Shown here piece after piece: positions 1-12,505 of a stretch of 64,000 nucleotides of DNA. The notes under the pieces were generated by a model. That model ran no database searches. It was not told the origin of the DNA and was given only the letters and a program-made list of their open reading frames with translations. The stretch spans positions 434,001 to 498,000 of the forward strand of contig CP103033.1 of the NCBI GenBank assembly GCA_024752435.1, given 5' to 3'. The DNA is from Allantophomopsis cytisporea (lineage: Eukaryota > Ascomycota > Leotiomycetes > Phacidiales > Phacidiaceae). Positions within the stretch are counted from its first letter, which is position 1; every line of letters starts with the position of its first letter. A program made the translations under genes and the position numbers.

Positions 1-549
1 TTCTTGTAGCCATCGTGAGGATGATCGGGTACCAATTGAGTTAACCGCGTCGGATAATAAGGTCGAGGATGTCGTCAAGTGCAGGACATGAACAAACACA
101 AAGAAAGGCGAGGAAGAGATTCAGATCTTAAGAGTATCTGGTACATATTGTCAGTACATTGAACTAAATAAGTAGTTTGTGTATGCAGTTCTTGGTAGTG
201 GTGAGGTCATCATCACCTTAGAGTATCTTTATACATTTTGTTTTATTTATTTTACAAGATTAGAGTACGTGCTAAGTATCATTTACTTAATTTAGATCTC
301 ACCTTGCAACGCCAGGAACCCTGTGCGGAACATGGCCGCATTAGAGCAACCGCGCACCCCTCCGACCTATCACGTCCGGTACCTCAGCACTTATGTATTT
401 TTTCGCTTGCAGTGATTTCGCACTTAGCAAATCTATATTTTCTAATCTTCTCTTCATAATTCCTTCGTCTTTTGTCTTCCTTTCAACAATTCTTTCCAGC
501 CCATTCTTGAGCAAGTCGCTCACTTGATCTACACACTAACTAGTTAATC
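1..549. other. Gene-free left edge and 5' leader of the tRNA methyltransferase gene
   Basis: I see no convincing coding region here. The last 120 bases before the ATG at 550 are pyrimidine-rich, with many CTT/TTC runs, which is typical of a fungal promoter and 5' leader. Short open frames on both strands have no recognisable content. Confidence 0.5.
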
Positions 550-1830
550 ATGGTCGACAACACTATTCCCAACACAGTTGAGCAGAAGTTGGTAAATGAC
601 ATTTCGTCCTTGTCTGTACAAGAAGACGCAAAGACGTCAGCTGTGAAGGAGACAGTGGTAGAACCCCATCGCTCTCATGATCCAGAGAACAATTTGAAAA
701 GGAGCGATCCCTTCCAATTTGGCTCTCGTTATTTGCAACAAGAAGACAATGTCTTCGAGTTCAATGCCTGGGATCATGTTGAGACAGATGACATGTATAA
801 GGAGTACGCGGAGCTTCAGTATGCTAAGCAGAGAGAAGCTCCAGTCTCTGACTTTGATAAGAGTACGTTGTCAATTAGTTCTTCTTTTTCTTCCCTTCCC
901 CTGCATCCTGATGATTTACCAAAATGCATAGTTCATCTGACGGTCTACGGGCCACATGAACGAAACAAACGTACCATTGTCTTTCGCTCCTATCTGATTT
1001 GCAAACCAAACTTCATTTTATCATGTCGTTTTGTGTAGAGTACCTTGCTAACACACCTCAAAGACAGATTCAATTCCGACCCTGCGAAATGGTGGAACCA
1101 GTTTTACAAGAATAACACTGCAAACTTCTTCAAAGATCGTAAATGGTTGCAACAAGAGTTTCCTGTCTTGGCAAAGATCACCCAGGCGGATGCTGGTCCT
1201 GTGACTCTCCTGGAAGTAGGTGCTGGTGCTGGCAATACAGCATTTCCTATACTTGCAAACAATCATAATCCACATCTCAAAATACATGCTTGCGATTTCT
1301 CTCAGAAGGCTGTCGAAGTGATCCGTGAGAATGAAGCGTATGATACCAAGAACATCCAAGCCGATGTCTGGGATGCTGCCAGCGAGGAGCTCCCTGTCGA
1401 CCTCACACCTGGATCGGTAGATGTCATTATGATGATCTTTATATTCTCGGCTCTATCACCCGTGCAATGGAAACAAGCTGTACTTAACGCCCATACGCTC
1501 TTAAAACCAGGTGGTGTCGTACTCTTCCGTGATTATGGTCGTGGCGATCTTGCACAGGTTAGATTCAAGAAAGGTCGTTATCTCGAAGAGAATTTTTATG
1601 TTCGTGGAGACGGTACGCGTGTCTACTTCTTTGAGCAGACAGAATTGACGGAGATTTGGACTGGCCAAACATCCAGCGAAGCTATAAATGCTGGGGAGGT
1701 GACTGGGTTCGTGCAGCTCGACCTCGGCGCAGACAGAAGACTTTTGGTGAACAGAGCGAAGCAATTGAAGATGTATCGATGCTGGATGCAAGGTAGATTT
1801 CAAAAGGTGGAGAAAAAGGTCGAAGAATGA
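550..1830 (+). CDS. trm140: tRNA N(3)-methylcytidine methyltransferase (METTL2/Trm140 family)
   Basis: Class I SAM-dependent methyltransferase predicted to form 3-methylcytidine at position 32 of certain tRNAs. The exons I read are 550-862 and 1064-1830, giving 359 residues. The 201-nt intron starts GTACGT and ends after a CTAAC branch site at AAAG; the joined frame reads SDFDKNRFNSDPAKWW, matching the conserved entry into the METTL2 fold. Further signatures are a W-rich stretch (WWNQFYKNN), FFKDRKWL, the SAM motif I LLEVGAGAGNT near residue 153, and DVIMMIFIFSAL followed by LKPGGVVLFRDYGRGDLAQ. Unlike budding-yeast Abp140 there is no long actin-binding N-terminal fusion; about 100 residues precede the catalytic part. 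The start is the first ATG after a pyrimidine-rich leader. The family call is firm; which tRNAs it modifies is not visible. Confidence 0.93.
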
Positions 1831-2407
1831 AGGGTCTGGACCTTTGGGACTGAACAATTCGCATAGTGTTGAGGTATTTCTTCAACTGTTCCAGGAGGAT
1901 ACAGGCAATTGATATCACCGTCCACTCATGTAGTTCTCACCCCGATGTAATCCCCCTATGACCTATGCCGCCTATCGCTTGATGAAGCGTACATACCATC
2001 CGGCGCGGGAGAAATGCAGAGCCGTTACTCCTTGATGGTAATGGATATGAAACTACACAAAAGCCAGGAGCGGGTGTTGGGCTTGGAGAAGGCATTTCTG
2101 GTAGGAAGTAGTTCGAAGGAACGAACCTATCAACATTTGTCAATGGATTCAGAGAAGACAAATCCTAGATTAATATATAGAAATATTTATGGAGGCTTGA
2201 TATTATGCGTGACTCAAGCCTCATCATTACATGGACTGTACACCGCGACCTTTATTTACACTTCGATGTGCTTACGCAAAATTTGACGCCAGAGTTTCCA
2301 GAACAAGTCTCATTATTACTAATGTATGAACAAATAATCTACATATATTTGAAGCCCTCTTGACCTTCATCTTCGCAACTTGTATGTAAAAACCCTAGAA
2401 CGAAAGC
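1831..2407. other. Convergent 3' spacer between the methyltransferase and Pan1 genes
   Basis: Both neighbours end toward this 577-base stretch, so it should hold two 3' untranslated regions and polyadenylation sites. AT-rich segments at about 2170-2195 and 2320-2350 would suit poly(A) signals. I see no gene. A 90-codon open frame at 2014-2286 has no recognisable features. Confidence 0.5.
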
Positions 2408-5400
2408 TTAATCAAGGACACGGCCAGCAACAGAGCTAGCGCTCTTGTCCTTAGTGACTGCCTTCTTTAGATTCTTGCCGGCTTGGATCTCACCCAGCAA
2501 TCCACCAAGACCACCTGGCCGTGGAGCAGCCGCCGCAGGCATCGGTGGTGGCGGTGGTGGGCCGCCCCCGGGAGGAGGTGGTGGTCCAGCACCAGGTGGT
2601 GGAGGAGGTGGTGGGGGAGGCGCACCCGGAGCCCCTGAGCTTGGCATAGGTGGCGGTGATGGTGGACCACTCATAGCTGGTGGAGGAGGTGGAGGTGGGG
2701 GTGGAGGTGGGGCACCGCCAAAGACTTCTGCTGTGGCCTCTGGGGTCGCAGGTGTGGGTGTAGATTCAGCCGCAGTAGCCGCGTTCTGGCCTGCTTTGTT
2801 GTCAGCGGCAGACAGAGGTCTTGGTGGGCCCATGGACCCAAACAGCATAGATGCAAGCATCTTTGCGTTTCCGGCACCAGGACCCTCATCATCAGATGAG
2901 TCATCCTCTTTGTCTGAGCCAACCACAGACCAGTCGTCCTCTTCTGGGCGAACTCGAGATGGACGTGCGCCCGTTGGCTGAGCCGTAAGTGGTGGTGGAG
3001 ATTTGGCTGATTCTTGGGTCAAACGGTAGAATGGATTGGTTGACACAGGGGCAGCTGAAGGTGTTGTAGGGAAGCCACCTGGCATTGCCGAAGATGTTGT
3101 GTGGTTTTGACCAATGTTCTTCAGGAATGGGTTACGTGTCTCAGATTCGGTCGCTGGTGGGGGTGAGACCAATGGAGGTGGTGAAGATACTGGAGAGCCA
3201 AGCGGTCCAGCTTCAGAAGGCATTGGCGGCAATGGTGCAGGTGGAGGCGATGCTGCCTTCTCTGGGAATTCCTGGCTATGAGTTGGAGTTGATGCTTGGG
3301 GAGTAATGTCTTGTGGCCCTTCATCATCTGAAGAGTCAGAATCATCAATAGCCTCAAGTTGGCGCTGCAACTCTCTCTCACGTTCCTGAGCAGCTTCAAT
3401 CTCAGCGCGCTGAATTGCTAATCTAGCCTCCTTCTCCTTTGCCTCAGCTTGGGCGGCCTTCTTCCGGCGCTTCTCCTCTTCCTTCTTGACTTTGCCTTGC
3501 TTAACCTGCTCTTCAAGAGCTCGGAGTCGTGCTTGAGCAGCTTCACGCTCGTTGGCGAGCTCCTGTTCCTGACGTTGAGCATCGTCCCTATATATATTAG
3601 TTCTATACGAGAGTTCTAAGGGCGGTATTTCGCTCACTGTAATTCTCTAGTAGCTAATTGTTGAGCCTCTTGCTCCTTTGCTACCCGTTCCTCCTCCGCT
3701 CTCTTAGCGGCATCATGGTCACCAGTGATATCAGTCTTCGCAGCTTTTCTTGTTGGGGGTGGTGGTGGCTTCTTTGCGGCAGGTTTTTCTACCTCGGCAC
3801 TTGGAGGGGAGATTCCCTGTTCTTCGTTGATTCTTGCCTGTCTCTCCGCCTCCCTTTTGGCGTCCTCTTCTTCTGCGCGTCGAAGCTTGTCAGCACGCTC
3901 CTGCTTTTCGCGCTCGGCCTTTTGTTGTGCTGTCTCTCCAGGTTTGGTAGGAGCCTTAAGTCCTAAAGCAGCCAATCGTTCAGCCATACGAGCTTCCGCC
4001 TGCTGTTTGATGAAAGCAGCTCTCTCTTCTGGGGTCTTGTATGAAGCATAGGAGCCGCCGGCAGAAGTAGCAGGTCTGGATTGAGTCTCTGACTGTACAG
4101 ATCTCGCAGGGCTATCATAACGGGCCTCAGAACGAACAGGAGCTTCCCTCTGCGAACTGCGAGCACCACTTCGGTCCTCACTGCGAACCCTGGTTGCTCT
4201 GCTAGATCTTTGCAAATCAAATATGAAGTCTCTGACCTCATCTTCGACACCAAGAGCATCTTCCCATCTGCGCTTCTCGTGCGAACTCGTTGCATCCTCG
4301 GCGCCTTCTTTCAAGCTATCCTCTAATCCGCGTGAGAAGTCGCGAACACTATCCTCCACATCCTGGACCATTCGCTCGTTATTCTCCTTTTCTGTTCTGA
4401 CCTTAAGATTTTCCTCCTCGAGGCGCTTTGGAGCATCTGTATCATCGCCACTTGACTCGATCTTCTTTCCAGTGAGAGCAGCAGATCGCTGTTGCATCAT
4501 AGCTTTAGCTCGAGCCTTCAGTCGATCAGACTCCGTGACACTGCCTCCTGGCCCTGTACCGACGATAGCTGCTGCACTGCTTGGATGGGCCTTTGCATCC
4601 TTGAGTCTGAATAATTCTAGTCTCGCATCGGCAATGCTACGCTCTGTTCGGCGAACACGAGAAGCAATTTCCGGAAGCTTGTCAGTCAGACCCTGCAACT
4701 GACGTCGAAGTGCTCGTCGCTCAGCACCCGAATCCACGTTACGAAGAGCGGCATCGGGATGGCTGTCAATATCTTCCTGAACTCTTCGGATGCGTCTATA
4801 AAGCTCCTCTGCTTCTCGTCGGTCCCGGCGGTCAAGTGCATCGTCCTCATCCTGCGCGTTTTCATCTTTGAAATCCATGGCATCAAGCAATACTTGCTTT
4901 TCCCTGATCTTCTTCTTCAGCTGGTCCAGACTTAGTTCGTCATTCGAAGCCACGGAGCCCGGCGAATCAGGTCTTGGAGAATTGTTCCCTACTCTTCTAC
5001 GAGCGCTTGATTTGTATCCAACATCGTCATCATTGTTCTTGAAGACGGTAGCATCCTTACGACCTCCCCGTATACCCCCAGAGTCGCCACGGAAGGAGTG
5101 GTTCTTCAAATAACTTACTCCAGTCTTCTGTGGCAGAAGGCTTGCACCGGAGTTCTTTCGGAAATCAGACTCCTGATGCAAAAGAGATTTGACAGTGCCG
5201 ATGGAGTCATTGAAATTTCTTGTAGAGGGAGGTACAAGCTCGGGTGGTAGTTGTGCTGGCAGGGGATATCCGTTTAGCTTACGATAAATCAAATGCATAG
5301 CAACAGCGAATTCGTCCATGTTGAGTCGGCCTTTATTGCCATGATCGGCTAGAGTCCAGACTCGCTCAAGATCGGGTTTTTCAAGACCACTCTGACCAAA

Positions 5401-6926
5401 AACCTCAATAGCCACATCACCGCCAATAAATCCCTTGCCAAATCCATCCCAGGCCTTGAAGAGAGAGTCGTATCGAGTCTTTTCATCCTTAGTAACGGCC
5501 CATGGAATCACTGCGTTCCCAGAGAGACCGGCTGTGGTGAAACTGCCAGCTTCACGACCTTGCTGGGGCATCATTCGCTGTTGCAGCAAGTCGATGTTCG
5601 GTAGACCAGTAGCAGGTGTATTTACCAACCCCCATTGTCCCGGGATTCCCGTTGGCTGAGCATTAAGGGGCGCGACCATCCCCCCCATCCCCGTTGCAGA
5701 AGGAGTTAGATTTGAACCGAAACCTGTTGGAATTGGTGGCATGGGTGGTCGAGGACCGCTATACCCAGTAGCCTGAGGGTTGGAAATGTTAGCAAATCCA
5801 GTTTGTTGTGGCTGCAAGCCTTGCTGCTGCTGCCCTGCAAATCCTGTCTGTTGGGGCTGAAAGGAGCCCTGGAATCCTGTCTGTTGGGCGGGAAATCCTG
5901 TCATCTGAGCTGTTAAGAGCTGCGAGTTCGATGACATTGGCTGTGGCTGTTGTATAGGTGGTGACGATACTGTATGAGTAAAGTCTGGAGCATTAGTTTG
6001 TGGAGTTGAGCTTGGAGCGTTGTCTTCAATGCCGAAATTGATAATATCAACCATACTTGAAACCTCGTTCTTGATGTTCTCTGGTAACACAGATGGTAGC
6101 TGCTTGCCCACGAGCTTGAGATTGCAAAGATACATAGCAAGGGCAAACTCTGGGAAATGCAGTTGTCCAGATCTTGTGGTATCAGCAAGAGTCCTAGTAT
6201 CCATCAGCGGTTTGTCACAAATCCTTAACCTGGAAATATTTACCATATTTGTGAGAGCGAGTTGCCATCAAGCTTTGATCGCATCAGAAGATCCCTCGAC
6301 TTTTCACCAGATAATGTTTGATCAGTACCCGCAGCCGACTTGAAGAGAGTCTCGAACTTTGCTTGATCTTGTGCAGTTATGAATGACAATCTAATACTTG
6401 GTATTTTTGCTCCCGATTTCGAAGCTCGTCTACCCCTTGGTTTCGAAGGGGATGAAGCAGCCTGGAAGGATGCTGCCATCTGGCTAAATCCAGTTTGCTG
6501 AGGCAGGACTGGAGCTGCAGAAGGTTGAGATTGCTGTTGCGGTTGCTGTGGCAGAGGAGGCATTGGTGGAGCCCCTGTCTGAAAGGGAATTTGTTGAGGC
6601 GCCTGCCCATACTGCTGCTGTTGCTGCGAAGGTTGCTGGGCCCCGGGAAAGCCGGTATACTGTGGTTGCAACTGTTGTTGTTGTTGCTGGGGCACTTGCT
6701 GCTGCTGGAAGCCAGTCTGCTGAGGTTGCATAGGATATCCAGTGAATTGTTGTTGCAGAGGAGCTTGTGCAAAGCCTGTTGGCTGGGGTGCGAATGGCTG
6801 TTGTTGTTGTTGTTGTTGCTGCTGCTGAGGCTGCTGGCCTTGTTGCATATTGAAGGAGGAGCCATACTGTTGCGCACCTGGTCGCCCAGAGTTGGCTCCT
6901 AAGTAAGAGTTAGACCCCGAGAACAT
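2408..6926 (-). CDS. pan1: Actin cytoskeleton-regulatory complex protein Pan1
   Basis: EH-domain scaffold of the endocytic coat that activates Arp2/3-driven actin assembly at cortical patches. The exons are 6926-6244, 6193-3638 and 3587-2408, separated by two 50-nt introns (6194-6243 and 3588-3637), giving 1472 residues. In order: a Gln-rich N-terminus with many QxTG repeats; EH domain 1 at about 180-270 (split by intron 1 after SLSQIW, resuming TLADTTRSGQLHFPEF); a second QxTG block; EH domain 2 at about 455-545 with an EF-hand loop DHGNKGRLNMDE; a coiled-coil region from about 660; an acidic/charged A/E/R/Q-rich stretch; poly-proline runs; and a C-terminal WH2 motif containing NLKKAV. Five exact LxxQxTG sites (LQPQYTG, LTAQMTG, LQPQQTG, LNAQPTG, LLPQKTG) plus near matches are the known target type of Ark/Prk kinases. 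Start chosen as MFSGSNSYLG; upstream in-frame codons look non-coding. Confidence 0.96.
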
Positions 6927-7954
6927 GACGATACAACGACACTGTAAGACAGAGATGGTCTGATCAGTGAAGTCGAAGTTGAGAGGGGGTCGGATTTGAG
7001 AGGTGTTGTTGCGTTGTTGTGTTGTGGCAGAAAGGGTAGTAAGATAGTCGAGATGATGTCGAGCTTGGGCAGCTTGTCTCGCCTGGGGGGCAGTCTGGGC
7101 TGGCTCGTCATTGGTGTGGTTGGCCGTAATGATACAGTTACTCCAGTGTCCAACTTCGCTAAATGCCAGCGACCGGGCAAGGCACCCGGGCAATCCCAAT
7201 AATAGATGGCGTGTGGTTGGACTGGGACCACAGTTTAGGGGCTGAAGAATTCTGAGGTCTATTCTATGTACAAGTAGAGTATAAGTATGTGAAATCTATA
7301 ATAATATTGTATGGAACACAGTCTTCTACGATAGATAGCAATATCATTTTATTACTTTTGTTTTTGTTTTTATCATCATCATCAATAAGTTGTACTACTA
7401 CAAAGCGACGACATAGTTTGCCTTTCGTATATTGAGTTATTGAATAAGGTAAGTACTCAGATCCTCCTTGTCAAGCTTACCTTCCTATATGCAGTCGATC
7501 TGCTTTGGCTTCGAGGACATACTTCATGATTACTAGTTTGATATAGAGACGGATAGAGGATTAATCATTTCTAATTCAGTACGTGATATTAGATGCGGAA
7601 AGTGGTGATTGTATTGTAGGTACCAGAAAGGTATATATATATTTATATATATGTGTGCACAGCCATGTCATAAATGTTTTATCTCTCTTTGTATCGCAGA
7701 TATATATACACTCGGTGCTCCAGCTGGCGCCTTGTTTGATGCAAGTTCAGGCAAGCAACATTAGATATAGAATCTCGTCAATTCAATTATGTACATCATC
7801 ACCGTTCAGTGATATCTAGCGAAACGTCCTCCAGCATTTCACGGCGCTGAAAACGCCGTTTCCATATGATCGAATCATGTATTATCGCAAATTGATGTCC
7901 ATATTTATATGCAGTTACTAGAAGTACCAATTCCTTTTATCATCTACTTTGACT
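6927..7954. other. Promoter of pan1 and 3' flank of the small gene upstream
   Basis: No coding region is evident. The stretch contains short repeats, including an AT-alternating run at about 7631-7652 and TCATCA repeats at about 7373-7383. It should carry the promoter and leader of pan1, transcribed leftwards from about 7000, and the 3' end of the gene ending at 7955. Confidence 0.45.
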
Positions 7955-8442
7955 TCAAGGTCCGCCCATCATCCCCGCCATCATATTTTCCTGCGGGGTT
8001 GCTCCCAACAATGCGGCATTCTTTTCAAGGCAATTTGTGCCAAAGTTGACTGATGTGCTCCCTCCAGTCATCCGTGACTGGTTGCGTTGAGAAGAATCGG
8101 TAATGATGCAACGACCACAAGCATCATTGAAGACCTTTACAGCGCCACGTTCTCCAGAACCTGATCACACAATCAACAACTGAAACCTTTTCTAGATGAA
8201 TCCACGAGTTTGAAAGGTGCACAGACCATAGTTCAGACGGATCTGGTCTGGATGCTGGACCGGTACACCGTTCCTAATGTTATCATACTCAGATAGCATG
8301 TACTTTGTGCGGTTCAATGTGTCTATCTCAGTTAGTATATTGCGGGTTAGAAGGTCAACATGAGTCTCGAATTCACGTACTCAATCAGGTCTTCAAGTGC
8401 TTGAATAATATTGTTTCGAGTTTGAACATTTGGGGCAGACAT
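7955..8442 (-). CDS. Small three-exon gene, unknown function (about 123 aa)
   Basis: I do not recognise this protein. My model has exons 8442-8377, 8326-8227 and 8160-7955, with introns of 50 and 66 nt, and a phase-consistent 123-residue frame starting MSAPNVQTRNN in a good context (GCCACT before ATG). The N-terminal half is predicted helical (QALEDLIEYIDTLNRTKYML). The C-terminal half is Gly/Asn/Ser-rich with Cys residues (NDACGRCIITD) and ends in a Met/Gly tail (ENMMAGMMGGP). Exon 1 holds a stronger-looking GTACGT donor three bases upstream of the GTGAAT donor I used, but only the latter keeps the frame open. Support is frame continuity across plausible splice sites with CTAAC branch sequences; homology is unknown. 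It could instead be a non-coding transcript or have different exon ends. Confidence 0.5.
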
Positions 8443-10196
8443 AGTGGCGATCTGGACTGGTAGGATGGATATAGGGAGATAAGAAAATACCTAATGTATG
8501 AAGAGAAAGAGGTAGAGGAAGCAGAGGGAGGTATAAGTTGGTTGAAGAGATACGAACGATCAATATGAATACTATGAAGGTACCTACCTACCTGGTACTT
8601 ATATGCCACGCGGGGCAGATTAGAAAGTTTTCAACAGGTGGGCAGGTTTGGTGGGGTAGTACATAGGCAAAAGCATGATATTCTATTATGTGTGTGAGCT
8701 TGAAGTCATAAGTACCTTAGGTAGAGTGGTAAGGTACACAGTAAGTAAGTGCCTTATGTAATATATACTTTGTGAGGCATAAACAATGGTTGCGCAGCTA
8801 AATTCTCACCTTCGCCCTGAGCTATCCAAGGTAGAGAGAGGTACGAAAACTCGACTCCTGGAAATAAAGAGATATGCAAACTCAATGACCTTGTCAAGAG
8901 TACGCAGTACCAAAATTGCTTTGGAACTGAGCGACCCTCTTTTACTCAACGTATCCAGGACCTTATAATGAGGAACTGAGGGAGGTGAAAGCGTGCTCTT
9001 CACTCCACTTGTACAGTTCTCTCTCTATCTATGTACCAACGTACCAATGCCTAAATTCAGACTCATGTAAACAAGATCGACAAAGATCCATTCTGTATGG
9101 ATGGACGTGGTTTTTATCTCACGAGATTACATGATTGTTATTCTCAAGACATCGGAATCCATTCGTGTATTTGTATGACGCTTTACAATATTGCGTAGGT
9201 AGTCTCAAATCAATCAAATACCCAAGCACTCAAGGTACGTAGGTACTCGTAGCAAACATGGTCAGATAGATAGATAGATACCTAACCTTCCTTCCATTCT
9301 ACTCAGGCAATGAAAGAGGTTGGGGTGGACGTGGTAAGAGTAGGGCTGATAATAATCTGTAACACTCCATCATGATCCAATCGATCTGTGTACGGCAGTA
9401 AGTATATACATATGTATGTATGTACCTGCTACCTAATATGTGTAGGTAGTATATATAATCTCTGGTGATTGGTCTAAGCCCCTGGATCATCCTTTGTGCA
9501 TTAATGTATGTACGCATGTACGTACAGATTACGTAGATATACAGAATATAATGTATATACATAATAAGTATATAGCATTCTTTGAATTCTCTGATTTCTT
9601 TGACCCCCTCTCAAAAAACTCTTCTCAACCTTTCACCCTTTCTTTCCCTCCCCTCCCCTCCCCGCCCCTTTCTCTACCTCTCCATAGCTACTACGCACAG
9701 TCGAGAGTAGCAACAGCCAAGGAGATAAAAACACCCAAAATATGGTGGTATAGAGTACCAAAGTTGAACCGTTTGACTACCAGTGAAAAGGGCCGCGTGT
9801 GTCATAGCATACATAGCGTTGGATGTAGCTCAACCCCATCAACAATGCGTGATAACCCCCTCCCGCCTACCAAGTATTACTGGAGAATATGTACCGACCC
9901 TCTCCCCTTCTACGCACTATGTATCCAGACTTCCTCCTCCACCACTACGTCCTCTAGGTGTTTAGCTATACTTACGCGAATGTGCAGGACCCCGAGCTAG
10001 CCATAACAGGTCAGTAGCGCGTCGGGCGCTCGAACCATGGGACACACGAAGTACTGCTCACGCCCGCTACAAGAATACTGAACACACTGTCCTTCTTCTG
10101 TTGTTTGTTTCCTTCGAAACAACAAACTCTTTTGTCCAATCTTCAGAGTGCAGTCAATTGAACCCTCAGTGTTCCAATTGACTACCAAGGGCAATC
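8443..10196. other. Long repeat-rich intergenic spacer
   Basis: There is no credible gene in this 1.75-kb spacer. It holds scattered TACCTA/TACGTA-type palindromic words (8580-8595, 9236-9245, 9405-9560), a GATA run at 9265-9280, and a C-rich pyrimidine tract at about 9640-9670 (repeated CCCTC). The right-hand part, up to the ATG at 10197, should be promoter and leader of the sphingolipid methyltransferase gene, and the left end should hold the promoter of the small gene ending at 7955. Confidence 0.5.
9265..9280. repeat. Short (GATA)4 microsatellite
   Basis: Four perfect GATA units followed by CCTAACC. It is a short tetranucleotide repeat in intergenic DNA with no visible function. Confidence 0.8.
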
Positions 10197-11969
10197 ATGG
10201 CCTCCAATCCTCAGAGCATAAACGGCTCAGAGAGTGAGTTCGAATTTATCGAAACTCCCAGAGCTCCAACTCCTACTTTCGAGAAATTCGAGGACTGCGG
10301 TGTTAGAACTACCAGCGTGAGTCAACTTCCTTTCCAGGCTCGCATGCCATCAATTTTGCATCCCACTGACTTCTTTGCTACTCCAGTACCCATGTATCAA
10401 GAACGCTCCTCTTCCAGCTGATGCTGCCGGAACTGAGGGCTTCTCTAACATCCTCCTCTTCTCATTGCTCGGTCTTGTACCAACTTACTTCTCCTGGAAG
10501 GTCGGCGGTGGCTGGAAGACTACCATCTTCTTTGCTATCTTCACCTCTCTCCCAATTCTTGTAGCCTTCTGGGCTGTAGCCTCTACCTTCACCCCTCGCA
10601 AGAACGAGAAGGTTCGCTACCCCGGACGTGGAGTCGAGTACTACCTTACTTTCCACAAGGATGCCGATCGCATCAAGTATCGTGGCAAGAACAAGATCCC
10701 TATGGAGACGTTCCAAGAAATGTACTTTAATGGCGACGTTGATTTCAATGGTGACTGCTTGGAGGTTTTGGAATACAGACATGACTGGGCTTCTTTCCGC
10801 TTCACTATCAGCCTCTTCAAGTTCTTCTTGACTGGCATGATGCCAGAGGTCATTATGCATACTCGCTCCCAGGGTAGGTTGATCCACCAAATCTTTCAAG
10901 AAGTCAAACTAACATCTCCCCCTTAGATGAGGAACAAGTTCGTGACCACTACGACCGTGGTGATGATTTCTATGGTTGGTTTCTTGGTCCACGTATGATT
11001 TACACTTCTGGTATTATTTCCGACATTCACAAGGAGGAGACTCTTGAGCAGCTTCAGGACAACAAACTTGCCATTGTCTGCGAAAAGATTGGTCTTAAGC
11101 AAGGTGAATCCCTTCTCGATATCGGATGTGGTTGGGGTACTCTTGCCAAGTTTGCAAGTGTCAACTTCGGTGCCCGTACCACCGGTGTCACTCTTGGTCG
11201 CAACCAGACTGCCTGGGGTAACAACGGTCTTCGCAAGGCTGGTATCACCGAGGAGCAAAGTCGTATTCTGTGCATGGATTACCGTGATATCCCAGTTCCA
11301 GCTGGCGGTTACAATAAGATCACTTGTCTTGAGATGGCCGAGCATGTCGGTGTTCGCCACTTCTCATCTTTCTTGAACCAGGTCAACAACATGCTTGATG
11401 ATGACGGAGTCTTTTTCCTCCAGATCGCTGGTCTTCGTAAGAGCTGGCAGTACGAGGATCTCATTTGGGGACTTTTCATGAACAAGTATGTTTTCCCAGG
11501 TGCTGATGCTTCTACTCCTCTCGGATTTTTTGTCGACAAGCTCGAGGGCGCTGGTTTCGAGGTTAAGAGCGTCGACACCATTGGTGTTCATTACTCCGCT
11601 ACTCTCTGGAGATGGTACAGGAACTGGATGGCAAACCGAGAGAAAGTCGAGGCCAAGTATGGCAACAGATGGTTCAGAGTAAGTTATCCTTGTCAGCCGA
11701 TCCCTGTCTACATGCACTGACCATCACTTCAGATCTGGGAATACTTTCTTGCCTCCTCTACTATCATCTCTCGTCAAGGTTCTGCTACTTGTTACCAAAT
11801 CACTTTGGTCAAGAACCTCAACTCTACTCACCGCGTTGAAGGTATTCCGGGCCAATTTGGTCTTGCTGGTGCGCTCGCTGCCAGCAAGGTGGATATCAAG
11901 GCTAACGCTGCCAAAACCGCTGTCAGCTCTGTCACCGAGAAGATCGCCGAGACTGTTGACGCTCAATAA
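10197..11969 (+). CDS. Sphingolipid C9-methyltransferase
   Basis: Adds the C9 methyl branch to the sphingoid base of fungal glucosylceramides, using SAM, at the ER membrane. The exons are 10197-10316, 10387-10873, 10927-11678 and 11733-11969 (531 residues); all three introns have clean GT-AG ends and matching phase. After a 40-residue acidic N-terminus comes YPCIKNAPLPADAAG, two adjacent membrane segments at about residues 55-100 (NILLFSLLGLVPTYF and TIFFAIFTSLPILVAFW), then PRKNEKVRYPGRGVEYYLTF and NKIPMETFQEMYFNGDVDFN. The cyclopropane-synthase-like catalytic domain follows: YDRGDDFYGWFLGPRMIYTSG, SAM motif LLDIGCGWGTLAKFA at about 263, and ITCLEMAEHVGVRHF. The length and these blocks match the family throughout. 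The C-terminus (AKTAVSSVTEKIAETV) is a short helical tail. Confidence 0.96.
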
Positions 11970-12505
11970 ATAGTTGTGCGCCGGCTTAGTCTGTCCTGAC
12001 AACGAATTTGTTAGAGCCTTGAAGGCTTTGGCAATTTAAAAGAGATGTGAGAAACGAATCGTATTTGTACTGGGCTTGGGATTTTATGCAGGACGTATGA
12101 AAAAGCTTGAGCTGTATATCATATGGCGTAGGTTCAGTGGTTCGGAAAATAACAAAGGTGATTTCAGGCTATGCTGGCATGAATGAAGATGCTTCTGACG
12201 ATCTCATGATATGTTTTTCTACAAATGTAACATAGATGTTTAAGAATTTCGATCTTTTCAAAGGTCCAATCTCCTAACCAAACCACATGCAAATCAACCA
12301 CTATATATCCAAGTCTGAGCACCTTGTGTCCTTGTCAACCAGTTGGTAATGTTGGAGATTGCAACTGCGCAAAATAATGTACTCCACTAGTCCTCAATGC
12401 CCGGTAAACCGAAAATGTCCCAACCTTTACCCCTCTGAATGCCTTCCTTTTTAAAATGAAAGGGTGAAAAGAAGAAGAAAAAAAAACATCAAAACAATAC
12501 AAAAA
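11970..12505. other. Convergent 3' spacer
   Basis: This lies between the stops of the sphingolipid methyltransferase (+) and the INSIG-like gene (-). It has an A-rich stretch near 12465-12486 and no coding potential that I can see; two 3' untranslated regions are expected. Confidence 0.5.

Noticed and set aside
9995..10065. tRNA-like ends (GTAGCG pairing CGCTAC) around a GGTTCGAGC word on the minus strand
   Set aside because: The spacing does not form D, anticodon and T arms of normal length and the B-box partner stem is wrong, so I do not call a tRNA.
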